A stretch of DNA of 64,000 nucleotides from WJLY01 sp964399265 (lineage in GTDB: Bacteria; Joyebacterota; Joyebacteria; Joyebacterales; Joyebacteraceae). Made by a program: the position numbers and the translations under genes. Below, piece by piece: positions 33,202 to 41,255 of the stretch. Position 1 is the first letter of the stretch; each line of letters opens with the position of its first letter. Under the pieces are notes generated by a model. It ran no database searches and was not told the origin of the DNA. It worked only from the letters and a program-made list of their open reading frames with translations. Location: contig CAYNQF010000002.1 of NCBI GenBank assembly GCA_964399265.1, positions 7,024-71,023 of the forward strand, given 5' to 3'.

Positions 33202-34404
33202 TTACTCGTACGCCGATTCGCCGTGCAGCGACTCGTCGAGGGTTCCTTCCTCGGTCTCGCTGGTCCTGACGGTCGTGATCTTGTCGATGATCCACAGCAT
33301 GCCCCAGGTGAACCCGAACGCGTAGATGGACGACACGACCACCGAGAACAGCTGCTTCCAGAAGAACGAGGCGCCTCCGTAGAAGAGCCCGTTCGCCCCC
33401 GACGCGTTGATCGCCGTCGAGCCCAGCACCCCGAGCAGTATCACGCCAAGCGCGCCTCCGACACCGTGCACGCCCCAGACGTCGAGAGCGTCATCCCACT
33501 TGAGTCGGTTCTTGAGTTCGACGGCCGAGTAGCAGACGAGACCGGCCGCGATGCCGATCAGTGCGGCGTTGGGTGTCGACACGTAGCCGGCCGCAGGTGT
33601 GATGGTAGCCAGTCCCGCCACGGCTCCCGTCAGCAGACCGACGAAGCGCGGCTTCCTCGACCTGGACCATTCCACGATCATCCACGTGATCGCCGCGAAG
33701 GACGCGGCCACGTCGGTGTTGAGGAATGCCAGCGACGTGATCTGGTCCACGCGAAGTTCGCTGCCCGCGTTGAACCCGTACCATCCGAACCACAGGAGCC
33801 CCGTGCCGAGCGCGACGAGCGGGATGCTGTGAGGTTTGCTGTCCTCGACGCGCCTGCGTCCGACGAACAGCACCGACGCAAGCGCCGCCATTCCCGCGAT
33901 GTTGTGAACCACGATCCCGCCCGCGAAGTCGAGCACCCCGAGCTTCGCCAGCAGGCCGCCGCCCCACACCATGTGAACGAACGGGAAGTAGACGAGAAGC
34001 AGCCACGCGACCAGGAAGATGAGGTAGGCGGGGAAACGGACGCGGTTGGAGAATGCGCCGGTGATCAACGCGGGTGTGATGATGGCGAACATCATCTGAT
34101 ACGCGATGAAGACATATAGCGGGATGTGTCCGGCGCCGAAGGGCGTGCTCGGGTCTATGCCTCTCAGAAACGCCATGTCGAGGTTGCCGATGAACCCACC
34201 CTCGCCGCCGCTGAAACAGAGCGAATACCCGACGGCGAACCAGAGGATCGTGGTGATGCCCATCGAGACGAAGCTCTGGATCATGATAGACAGCACGTTC
34301 TTTCGCCCGACCAGTCCGCCGTAGAAGAACGCCAGGCCGGGGGTCATCAGCATCACGAGACTTGTCGCAAGAAGCATGAATGCGGTGTTGCCTGTGTCGA
34401 ACAT
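33202..34404 (-). CDS. amt: Ammonium transporter Amt
   Basis: This 400-residue inner-membrane channel has about eleven transmembrane helices (AFFYGGLVGRKN, AVGYSLCFSGGEGG, IVVHNIAGMAAL, WFGWYGFNAGSEL, GVHGVGGALG). Pore residues including the paired histidines (VVHNIAG and GVHGVGG) are present. It starts directly with the first membrane helix (MFDTGNTAFMLLATSLVM), so it lacks a cleaved signal. The ATG at 34404 follows GAGGAG. Amt proteins take up ammonium at low concentration and are usually gated by a PII protein. No glnB/glnK lies beside it here, although the acidic C-terminal tail would be the contact region. Divergent from the histidine kinase. Confidence 0.95.
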   Translation of the reverse strand: MFDTGNTAFMLLATSLVMLMTPGLAFFYGGLVGRKNVLSIMIQSFVSMGITTILWFAVGYSLCFSGGEGGFIGNLDMAFLRGIDPSTPFGAGHIPLYVFIAYQMMFAIITPALITGAFSNRVRFPAYLIFLVAWLLLVYFPFVHMVWGGGLLAKLGVLDFAGGIVVHNIAGMAALASVLFVGRRRVEDSKPHSIPLVALGTGLLWFGWYGFNAGSELRVDQITSLAFLNTDVAASFAAITWMIVEWSRSRKPRFVGLLTGAVAGLATITPAAGYVSTPNAALIGIAAGLVCYSAVELKNRLKWDDALDVWGVHGVGGALGVILLGVLGSTAINASGANGLFYGGASFFWKQLFSVVVSSIYAFGFTWGMLWIIDKITTVRTSETEEGTLDESLHGESAYE

Positions 34405-34624
34405 GAGCGTCTCCTCAGTGGACTGCGTTGGGCCGCTGTTTCCTGGCACCCTATGCTAGGCCTCCGCTAGGGCCGGGGCAACGGGAAACCGAAGGGAGAG
34501 CGGGTACTCCGCTGCGCGTATCCGTATGTCCGGATGGCACGTGGATTGCAGTCTGCCGTCATAGTGGCCGTCGCTCAGAAGGCGTCGGCGTTTGCGTCGT
34601 GTCGCACCGAACCGGAGGACCTTG

Positions 34625-37600
34625 ATGCTCTCAGGCAAGCGCCCCACAAGAGCGGTATCACTTCTCCTCGCCGTACCCATCGTCCTGGCGGCCGGTTTCT
34701 GGTTCCACCGGGCCGAGGAGCGCGAGATGAGGTCGGAGATCGACGAGGGGCTTCATACGATCGCGCAGCTCAAGGCCGAGCAGCTCGAGGCGTGGCGGAG
34801 GGAGAGGTTGGGCGACGCGGCGGTTCTGGCCGAGAACGCGTTCCTGGTGCGGGCGGTTGACGAGTGGCTGCGCGACCCGCGGCCGGAGGGCGAGCACGAC
34901 ATAGCCGCGATTCTCGAGAGCGTTTCCGCCAACTACGGGTATGCCGACGTGGCCGTCGTGTCTCCAGACGGCAACATTCTCCTGAGCGTGAACGGGGCGC
35001 AGGATGTCAGGGAGGCAGAGGTGGTGCACGACGTGTCGGGCGCGGTTGCCGACGGCCGTCCTCACCTGGCCGACATGCACAATGGCGAGATTCTCGGACG
35101 GCCACACATGGCCGCGGTAGCTCCTCTCGTCGTCAGAGACGGCGACGAAGAGCGTACGGTGGCGGCCGTCCTGCTCGTCTGCGACGCTCGAACGATGCTT
35201 GATCCCATTCTCAGATTCTGGCCTACCGACAGCGAGACAGCGGAGACGCTGCTCGTCCGTCGGGAGGGCGACGACGTGGTGTTCCTGAACGACCCGAGGC
35301 GCATGTCGGGAGCGGCGCTCAAGCTCCAGTTTCCGGTGACGCGTGATGATCTTCCTTCCGTTGCGGGCGTCAAAGGGCTCTACGGCGTCGTCGAAGGGCG
35401 AGACTATCGCGGCGTGGACGTCATCGCGGATGCGCTACCGGTCCCCGATTCGCCCTGGACGGTCGTCGCCAAGATCGACGCCGCCGAGGCGTTGGCACCC
35501 CTTCGTACGAGATCTGCCGTGACGACGGTCATCGTTCTTGCCGCCGTGTCGGTCCTGCTTGCAGCGGTCATGGCGGTTTGGAGCAGGGATCAGAAGCACA
35601 AGTATGAGGCTCTGTACCTCTCCGAGGCCGCTCTCAAGGCGAGCGAAGAACGCTTCGGCATTACGCTCCGGAGCATCGGTGACGCCGTCATCACGACGGA
35701 CGACGGCGGCAACATCACGTTCTTGAACCACGTAGCGGAGGACTTGACCGGGTGGACGTCGGAAGAGGCGGAGGGCAGACCCTTAGGCGAGGTCTTCGAG
35801 GTGATCAACGAGACCACTCACGAGGCGGTGGAGAACCCCGCGATGAAGGTGTTGCGCGATGGGATCATCGTCGGTCTCGCCAATCACACGCTCCTGATCT
35901 CCCGGGACGGTACCGAGCATCCGATCGCGGATAGCGGGGCTCCCATCCGCGACGGCGACAACGTCGTCGGCGTGGTCCTCGTGTTCCGCGACACCACCGA
36001 GGAGCGCGAGGCGGAGCGGAGACTTGAAGAGAGCCTGAAGAGGCAGGAACACCTCGTCTCGGTGCTTCGTGCGATAAGAGACGTGAACCAGCTGATCACT
36101 CGCGAGGACGACCGCGAGAAGCTGGTCCAGGGTGCGTGCGATTGCATGACCGGGGTGCTGGGGCACGGCAGCGCCAGGATCATGTTGCTCGGCGCAGACG
36201 GTAGCATCGAGGGTATGGGCTACTCGGGTGACCCGGCAGTACTGGAGCAGCTGCGGGAGGTCGTCGAGAGCGGTGAGATGCCGCCGTGCGCGAAGCAGAT
36301 ACTTGCCTCGGAGGGCGTCACCGTCGTGTCGGACTCGCCGCATGCCTGCTCCGGAGTTCTGGACGGCGGGGGAAGTCACGAGGCTGCTCTTGGAACTCGG
36401 CTCGAGTTCAAGGACCGTCTGTATGGCCTCATTGCCACGTCCGTCCCGGCAGAGTATGCGGAGGATGATGATGAACGGGGGCTGTTTGCCGAGGTCGCGG
36501 GCGACATCGCCTTCGCTCTCTGGAAGATAGAGAGCGCACAGCGCAGGCACGAGGTCGAACAGAAGTACAGCGCGGCTCTTGCGACGACCAGCGATGCCGT
36601 CGTCATGGTGGACGGAGACGCCAGGATCGTGATGTTCAATCCGGGTGCCGAGAGACTTCTGGGGTACTCGTCGGAGGAAGTGCTCGGAAAGTCCGTCATC
36701 ATGTTCACGCCGGACGACAAGCAGAGCGAGATGCAGATGGTACTCGAGGCGACGCGCGCCGGCACGGTCTCCCAGCGATTGGAGACCGAGCGAATCACAA
36801 AGGATGGAAGGAGAGTGCCGGTCGAGATAGCGGTCAACTCGCAGACAGATGAAGACGGTCGACCGGTTGGATCGGTGGAGGTGCTCAGAGACATCACGGA
36901 ACGTCAGGAGGCAGAGCGCGCTCTCGTCGAGAGCCGACGGATCCTCAACGACACAGGAAGACTTGCGGCCGTAGGAGGCTGGGAGTTCGACGTCGAGACC
37001 GGCGCCGTCACATGGACGGACGTGCTGTTCGACGTGCTCGAGATAGAGTGGAGTCCCAGGGCACCGGCCTTCGAGAAGCACCTCGACTCATACCTCCCCG
37101 AGTCCCGCGAGGCACTCGAGCGCGCTCATCATCGGGCGCTCGATGAGGGGGTGTCGTTCGACCTGGAACTACAACTCCGTACGCCCAAGCGCGGAGTCAT
37201 ATGGTGCCGGGCCTGTGGCGAGCCGGTAGTCGTCGGAGGCAAGACCGCGAAGCTTCGCGGTACATACCAGGACATCACCGTTCGCAAGGAAGCGGAGCTT
37301 GACCTCGAGCGGGCGCTTGTCGAGACGCGAAAGCGCGAGGACGAGACGCGGGCACTGCTCGATGGCGCCAGAACCGTGCTCAAGTCCTCGTCCCTTGAGG
37401 ACTCCACCAGAGCCATATTCGATCGAGCGAGGGAGGCCACCGGCGCGGCCTCGGGTTTCGTGATGCTGCTCAATGACGATGGGTCGGAGCGCAAGGTGCT
37501 GTTCATCGAGACCGGAGACCCGTCTCGCGACGCGGAGGCCGCGCCGCCCAGGCTCCCGAATGGTCTGCGTGAGCACCTGCGGCGAGACGGTACAGCCGTC

Positions 37601-39400
37601 TTCGAGAACGATTTCATGAGCAGCGAGTGGGCCCAGGGCATGCCTCCCGGCCGCATCGAGCTGCGCAATATTCTCCTAGCACCGTTGGCAGTAGGGGGGA
37701 GCGTCGTAGGAGTCATGGGGCTCGCCAACAAACCCGGCGGCTTCGATGACAACGACGCGGGCGTGTCCGAAGCCTTCGGGAACCTCGCGGCAGTGGCTCT
37801 GGAGCGTTCCATGTCGATCGAGCAGCTGCGTGAGAGCGAGGAGAAGTACAGGCTGCTTGCAGACAACGTCGCCGACTGCATATGGGTGGCGAGCATGGAC
37901 GGTATTCTCGAGTACATAAACCCCACGTGCGGGGTCCTGTTCGGGTACACACCGGAGGAGATGATCGGAAAGCCGGTCGATGCCTACTGCGACGAGGAGA
38001 ACTCGAGGAAGATGGTGGAAGCGATCGGCGATGCGATCTCACGGTTGCCCGACACCTCATCGACGACGCTTGAAACGCAGTTTCTCAGGAAGGACGGCAC
38101 CATGGTCGACGTCGAGGTGAGGGGACGTGTGTTGCTGGATGAGGGCGGACGGCCGAGGAAGCTGCAGGGCGTGACCAGGGACATCACCGAGCGCAAGGTT
38201 GCCCAGGCCGAGCAGGAGAGACTCCAGACACAGCTGGCTCAGTCGCAGAAGATGGAGTCAGTGGGGCAGCTCGCCGGCGGAGTTGCGCACGACTTCAACA
38301 ATATGCTGCAGGTGATACTGGGCAACTCAGAACTGGCTCTCATGAAGGTTGCGTCCGACGACGCTCTTCATAGTGACCTCGACCAGATACACTCGGCCGC
38401 CGAGCGTTCGGCCGATCTCACGCGACAGCTGCTCGCCTTCGCGCGCAAGCAGACTGTCGCTCCCCGCGTGATGGACCTGAACGGCACCGTGGGCGGGATG
38501 CTCAAGATGCTGCAGCGTCTGATCGGCGAGGACATAGACCTCACGTGGTCACCTGCGTCGAAGCTCTGGCCCGTCAAGCTCGATCCGTCGCAGGTCGACC
38601 AGATCCTGGCGAACCTGTGCGTGAACGCGCGGGACGCCATTGGCGGCGTCGGCAAGGTCATCATCAGCACGGCCAACGTCGAAGTAGAGCCGGGAGCGGA
38701 CTCGTGGTTCGTGGACGGTCCCCCGCGCGGGTCGTACGTCACGCTATCCGTGACGGACACCGGGAAGGGCATGGATCGGGAGACGATGGACAGGATCTTT
38801 GATCCGTTCTTCACAACGAAGCCGGTGGGTCACGGAACGGGCCTTGGCCTCTCGACGGTGTACGGCATCGTGAGGCAGAACGACGGGAACGTGCAGGTCT
38901 CCAGCGAGAAGGGGCAGGGGACGACGTTCACCGTCTTCCTCCCGCGGTACGAAGGCTCGTTGGATGAGATCACGGAGGAGAGGTCACAGACCATGGCGTC
39001 CGCCGCCGGCGAGACAGTTCTGGTCGTCGAGGACGAGTCGGCGATACTGGACTTGTGTTCGTCCGTGCTGAGTCAGCTCGGGTACCACGTGCTGACGGAT
39101 CGCACGCCCGCCGAGGCGCTGGTCACGGAGGCCATGCATCAGGGACAGATAGACCTCCTGATCACCGACGTCATCATGCCCGACATGAACGGAAGAGAGC
39201 TGGCGAAGCGCATAATCACGCATCGTCCCAACATCAGCGTGCTGTACATGTCGGGTTACACGGCCGACGTCATATCGCGGCGCGGCGTACTGGAGGATGG
39301 TGTCAGCTTCCTTCAGAAGCCCTTCTCGGTAGGCTCTATCGCCGCAAAGGTCAGAGAAGCGCTGGCGTCCTCCGTGCACTCCCAGGACGCACCCTCATAA
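34625..39400 (+). CDS. Hybrid sensor histidine kinase, multi-PAS/GAF
   Basis: This is a 1591-residue membrane sensor. TM1 (about 12-30) and TM2 (about 299-319) flank a periplasmic Cache-like domain (VVSPDGNILLS, APLVV). The cytoplasmic part has PAS, GAF, PAS, PAS, GAF and PAS domains in that order, then HisKA with phospho-acceptor H1222 in GGVAHDFNNML. The ATPase domain has its N box (CVNARDAI), DTGKGM, FDPFFTTK and GTGLGLS. A receiver domain follows with D1515 in LITDVIMPD, acidic VVEDESA and Lys in LQKPF. The ATG at 34625 follows GGAGGACC. No response regulator or output gene is adjacent, so it likely signals through an unlinked phosphotransfer partner. The ligand is unknown. Confidence 0.93.
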   Translation: MLSGKRPTRAVSLLLAVPIVLAAGFWFHRAEEREMRSEIDEGLHTIAQLKAEQLEAWRRERLGDAAVLAENAFLVRAVDEWLRDPRPEGEHDIAAILESVSANYGYADVAVVSPDGNILLSVNGAQDVREAEVVHDVSGAVADGRPHLADMHNGEILGRPHMAAVAPLVVRDGDEERTVAAVLLVCDARTMLDPILRFWPTDSETAETLLVRREGDDVVFLNDPRRMSGAALKLQFPVTRDDLPSVAGVKGLYGVVEGRDYRGVDVIADALPVPDSPWTVVAKIDAAEALAPLRTRSAVTTVIVLAAVSVLLAAVMAVWSRDQKHKYEALYLSEAALKASEERFGITLRSIGDAVITTDDGGNITFLNHVAEDLTGWTSEEAEGRPLGEVFEVINETTHEAVENPAMKVLRDGIIVGLANHTLLISRDGTEHPIADSGAPIRDGDNVVGVVLVFRDTTEEREAERRLEESLKRQEHLVSVLRAIRDVNQLITREDDREKLVQGACDCMTGVLGHGSARIMLLGADGSIEGMGYSGDPAVLEQLREVVESGEMPPCAKQILASEGVTVVSDSPHACSGVLDGGGSHEAALGTRLEFKDRLYGLIATSVPAEYAEDDDERGLFAEVAGDIAFALWKIESAQRRHEVEQKYSAALATTSDAVVMVDGDARIVMFNPGAERLLGYSSEEVLGKSVIMFTPDDKQSEMQMVLEATRAGTVSQRLETERITKDGRRVPVEIAVNSQTDEDGRPVGSVEVLRDITERQEAERALVESRRILNDTGRLAAVGGWEFDVETGAVTWTDVLFDVLEIEWSPRAPAFEKHLDSYLPESREALERAHHRALDEGVSFDLELQLRTPKRGVIWCRACGEPVVVGGKTAKLRGTYQDITVRKEAELDLERALVETRKREDETRALLDGARTVLKSSSLEDSTRAIFDRAREATGAASGFVMLLNDDGSERKVLFIETGDPSRDAEAAPPRLPNGLREHLRRDGTAVFENDFMSSEWAQGMPPGRIELRNILLAPLAVGGSVVGVMGLANKPGGFDDNDAGVSEAFGNLAAVALERSMSIEQLRESEEKYRLLADNVADCIWVASMDGILEYINPTCGVLFGYTPEEMIGKPVDAYCDEENSRKMVEAIGDAISRLPDTSSTTLETQFLRKDGTMVDVEVRGRVLLDEGGRPRKLQGVTRDITERKVAQAEQERLQTQLAQSQKMESVGQLAGGVAHDFNNMLQVILGNSELALMKVASDDALHSDLDQIHSAAERSADLTRQLLAFARKQTVAPRVMDLNGTVGGMLKMLQRLIGEDIDLTWSPASKLWPVKLDPSQVDQILANLCVNARDAIGGVGKVIISTANVEVEPGADSWFVDGPPRGSYVTLSVTDTGKGMDRETMDRIFDPFFTTKPVGHGTGLGLSTVYGIVRQNDGNVQVSSEKGQGTTFTVFLPRYEGSLDEITEERSQTMASAAGETVLVVEDESAILDLCSSVLSQLGYHVLTDRTPAEALVTEAMHQGQIDLLITDVIMPDMNGRELAKRIITHRPNISVLYMSGYTADVISRRGVLEDGVSFLQKPFSVGSIAAKVREALASSVHSQDAPS

Positions 39401-39437
39401 TGCCCACCCTCATAGTGCCCACCCATAGGGGGGCACT
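39392..39437. repeat. 15-bp tandem repeat and hairpin at the kinase 3' end
   Basis: CCCTCATA(A/G)TGCCCA occurs at 39392 and 39407, with a partial third unit at 39422; the first copy contains the kinase stop codon. AGTGCCC (39414-39420) also pairs with GGGCACT (39431-39437), giving a possible terminator between convergent genes. Confidence 0.7.
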
Positions 39438-39466
39438 CGCTCGTTCAGTGCCCTCGTGGGCTGGAC

Positions 39467-40984
39467 CTACTCAACCAGAGCTTCCATGTCGGGCGTGATG
39501 ACGACGTCGATACGCCGGTTGCGTGCGCGCCCGTCCGCGGTCTCGTTGTTCGCGATGGGCTCGGACTCGCCGCGACCAACTGCGGTCACGCGCTCCGGGT
39601 CGATGCGCATGTTGGCGAGCAGGTACTCGCGCACGGCCGCCGCCCGGTCCTCCGACAGCGTGAGGTTCATCTCGTCCGTTCCGTACGAGTCGGTGTGACC
39701 CTCGACCAGGAGCGAGCAGCCCGGGAACAGGTTGACCGCGTCCTGGACCTTCGTGAGAAGCGAGAAGTACTGCGGCTGGATAACCGCCTTGCCCGAGTCG
39801 AATTGGAGCCCGACGACTCGTACGATGACGTCGTTGCCCTCCCTCAGCACACGCGCCTCGCTTGTGTCGAACATCTTCTGAATGCGGTCGAACCGCTCGC
39901 GAACGGCCGCCTCGGCCTCCATCCTGCGCTGGAGCGCCTGGTGCTCCTCCGACGCGCCGCCCAGTTCCTCCTCGAGGCCGGCTATCTGCCCCTCGAGCTC
40001 CTCGACCGCGCGTTCTCTCTCGGCAAGCGCCGACCGGAGAGCCTCGTTGTCGGCCCGGAGTCCCTCGAACCTCTGGATGATGGTGTTCGTCGTCAGTTCG
40101 TACCCGTCGCTGAAACGCGGGACGATGTCGATCGTGCCGGAGATCGCTTCCAGGGGACGCTCGGAGTCGAGCACGATCTGCTCGACTGTGGCTTCGTCGG
40201 CGTCCACGCCCCTCGCTAGTTCAGCGATACGGAAGGCGTGGTTGGCCTCGTACTTCGCCTCGCTCGCCAGAGTCCGCGGCAGATCGGTGTCGTAGCGGTC
40301 CTTCTCGATTGCGGCCTCGGCCTGTGAGAGCAGGTCCTGCGAGCGTGCGAGGGTCTCGGGCGCGTACCTTTCGGTCCTGTCCTTCCTGGCCCTCTCGAGG
40401 AGCGCTCGGGTCTCGTCGAAAAAGTTGGACTTGATGGCGTTCAGCTCGGCGTCCCGGAAGAGCGGCACGGCTTCCTCCGCGCGCTTCTTCGCTCTGTTGA
40501 CGTTGCCGCCTTCGAGCGAGCGAGCCGCCTCACCGAATCTCTGCTCCGCCTTCTCCCACAACTCCGCCGCGTACCTTGCGGCCTCCGCGGTCTCCGCGTC
40601 GTCGCGCGCGCCAATCGCGTCCGCGAGAGTGACCTTCGCGAGTTTGGTCGCCTCGATCGCGGCCTTGAAACTCTCGACCGCATCGGCCAGATCCTCCTGA
40701 ATGCTCTCGATGTCTCTCCCTCGCTCCAGGTGGTCCTCAGCACGGTCGTAGAGCTTCTGCGCATCCTCGAAGCTGTCCGGGGCCAGGACGTCGGCGCGGG
40801 CCTCGATGGCCGCGTCCCTGAAGCTGTCCGCGGTAGAGAAGAGGTCGGCTCTCAGGTCCTGGGCTGCCGCAGGGGCGCTCAAGGCGATACTACCGAGCAA
40901 CGTGACGGCAAGCGACACAACGAGAGCGGCGGCCTGCAGCCTTGCCCGCGCCTCGCTGGGGCTGTTACGGCGGTCGAGCAACAT
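39467..40984 (-). CDS. OmpA-family protein with coiled-coil N-terminal region
   Basis: This 505-residue envelope protein has a signal peptide ending near SAPAAAQ. Residues about 45-270 are long amphipathic helices rich in Ala/Glu (SFRDAAIEARADVLAP, YDRAEDHLERG) with repeated helical-hairpin character. A coiled coil follows (ALAERERAVEELEGQIAGLEEEL, about 335-380). The C-terminal OmpA/MotB peptidoglycan-binding domain (about 390-500) has VEGHTDSYGTDEMN, LSEDRAAAVREYL, VGRGESEPIANN and ARNRRIDVVI. It likely tethers the outer membrane or a complex to peptidoglycan. Convergent with the kinase and divergent from the nuclease gene. Confidence 0.92.
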   Translation of the reverse strand: MLLDRRNSPSEARARLQAAALVVSLAVTLLGSIALSAPAAAQDLRADLFSTADSFRDAAIEARADVLAPDSFEDAQKLYDRAEDHLERGRDIESIQEDLADAVESFKAAIEATKLAKVTLADAIGARDDAETAEAARYAAELWEKAEQRFGEAARSLEGGNVNRAKKRAEEAVPLFRDAELNAIKSNFFDETRALLERARKDRTERYAPETLARSQDLLSQAEAAIEKDRYDTDLPRTLASEAKYEANHAFRIAELARGVDADEATVEQIVLDSERPLEAISGTIDIVPRFSDGYELTTNTIIQRFEGLRADNEALRSALAERERAVEELEGQIAGLEEELGGASEEHQALQRRMEAEAAVRERFDRIQKMFDTSEARVLREGNDVIVRVVGLQFDSGKAVIQPQYFSLLTKVQDAVNLFPGCSLLVEGHTDSYGTDEMNLTLSEDRAAAVREYLLANMRIDPERVTAVGRGESEPIANNETADGRARNRRIDVVITPDMEALVE

Positions 40985-41139
40985 GCTTGTGCTCCTTCCG
41001 GGTGCCTGTGGCGGTCGACTAGCGTATGCGAACCACGTGGGTGGATTCTTCTACGGCGGCCCGGCGTTCGCAAGCGGAATCAGACAAGGGGGCCGCATGG
41101 CCCGCCTCACGCGGCCAACCGGCGGTCAGGCCGTCGCAC

Positions 41140-41168
41140 CTGCCACGCCCCTCATTCTGTGCTATAAT
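41140..41168 (+). promoter_or_regulatory. Promoter of the exported endonuclease gene
   Basis: CTGCCA (4 of 6), 17 bp, consensus TATAAT (41163-41168), 88 bp before the start. Confidence 0.6.
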
Positions 41169-41255
41169 AGAAGAACGGGAATACTGCGGGCCGCGTCGAA
41201 AACCGGGCATCGGCGAGATCGACGTGTGCCTCTACGAAACAGCGGGAGCGACACC

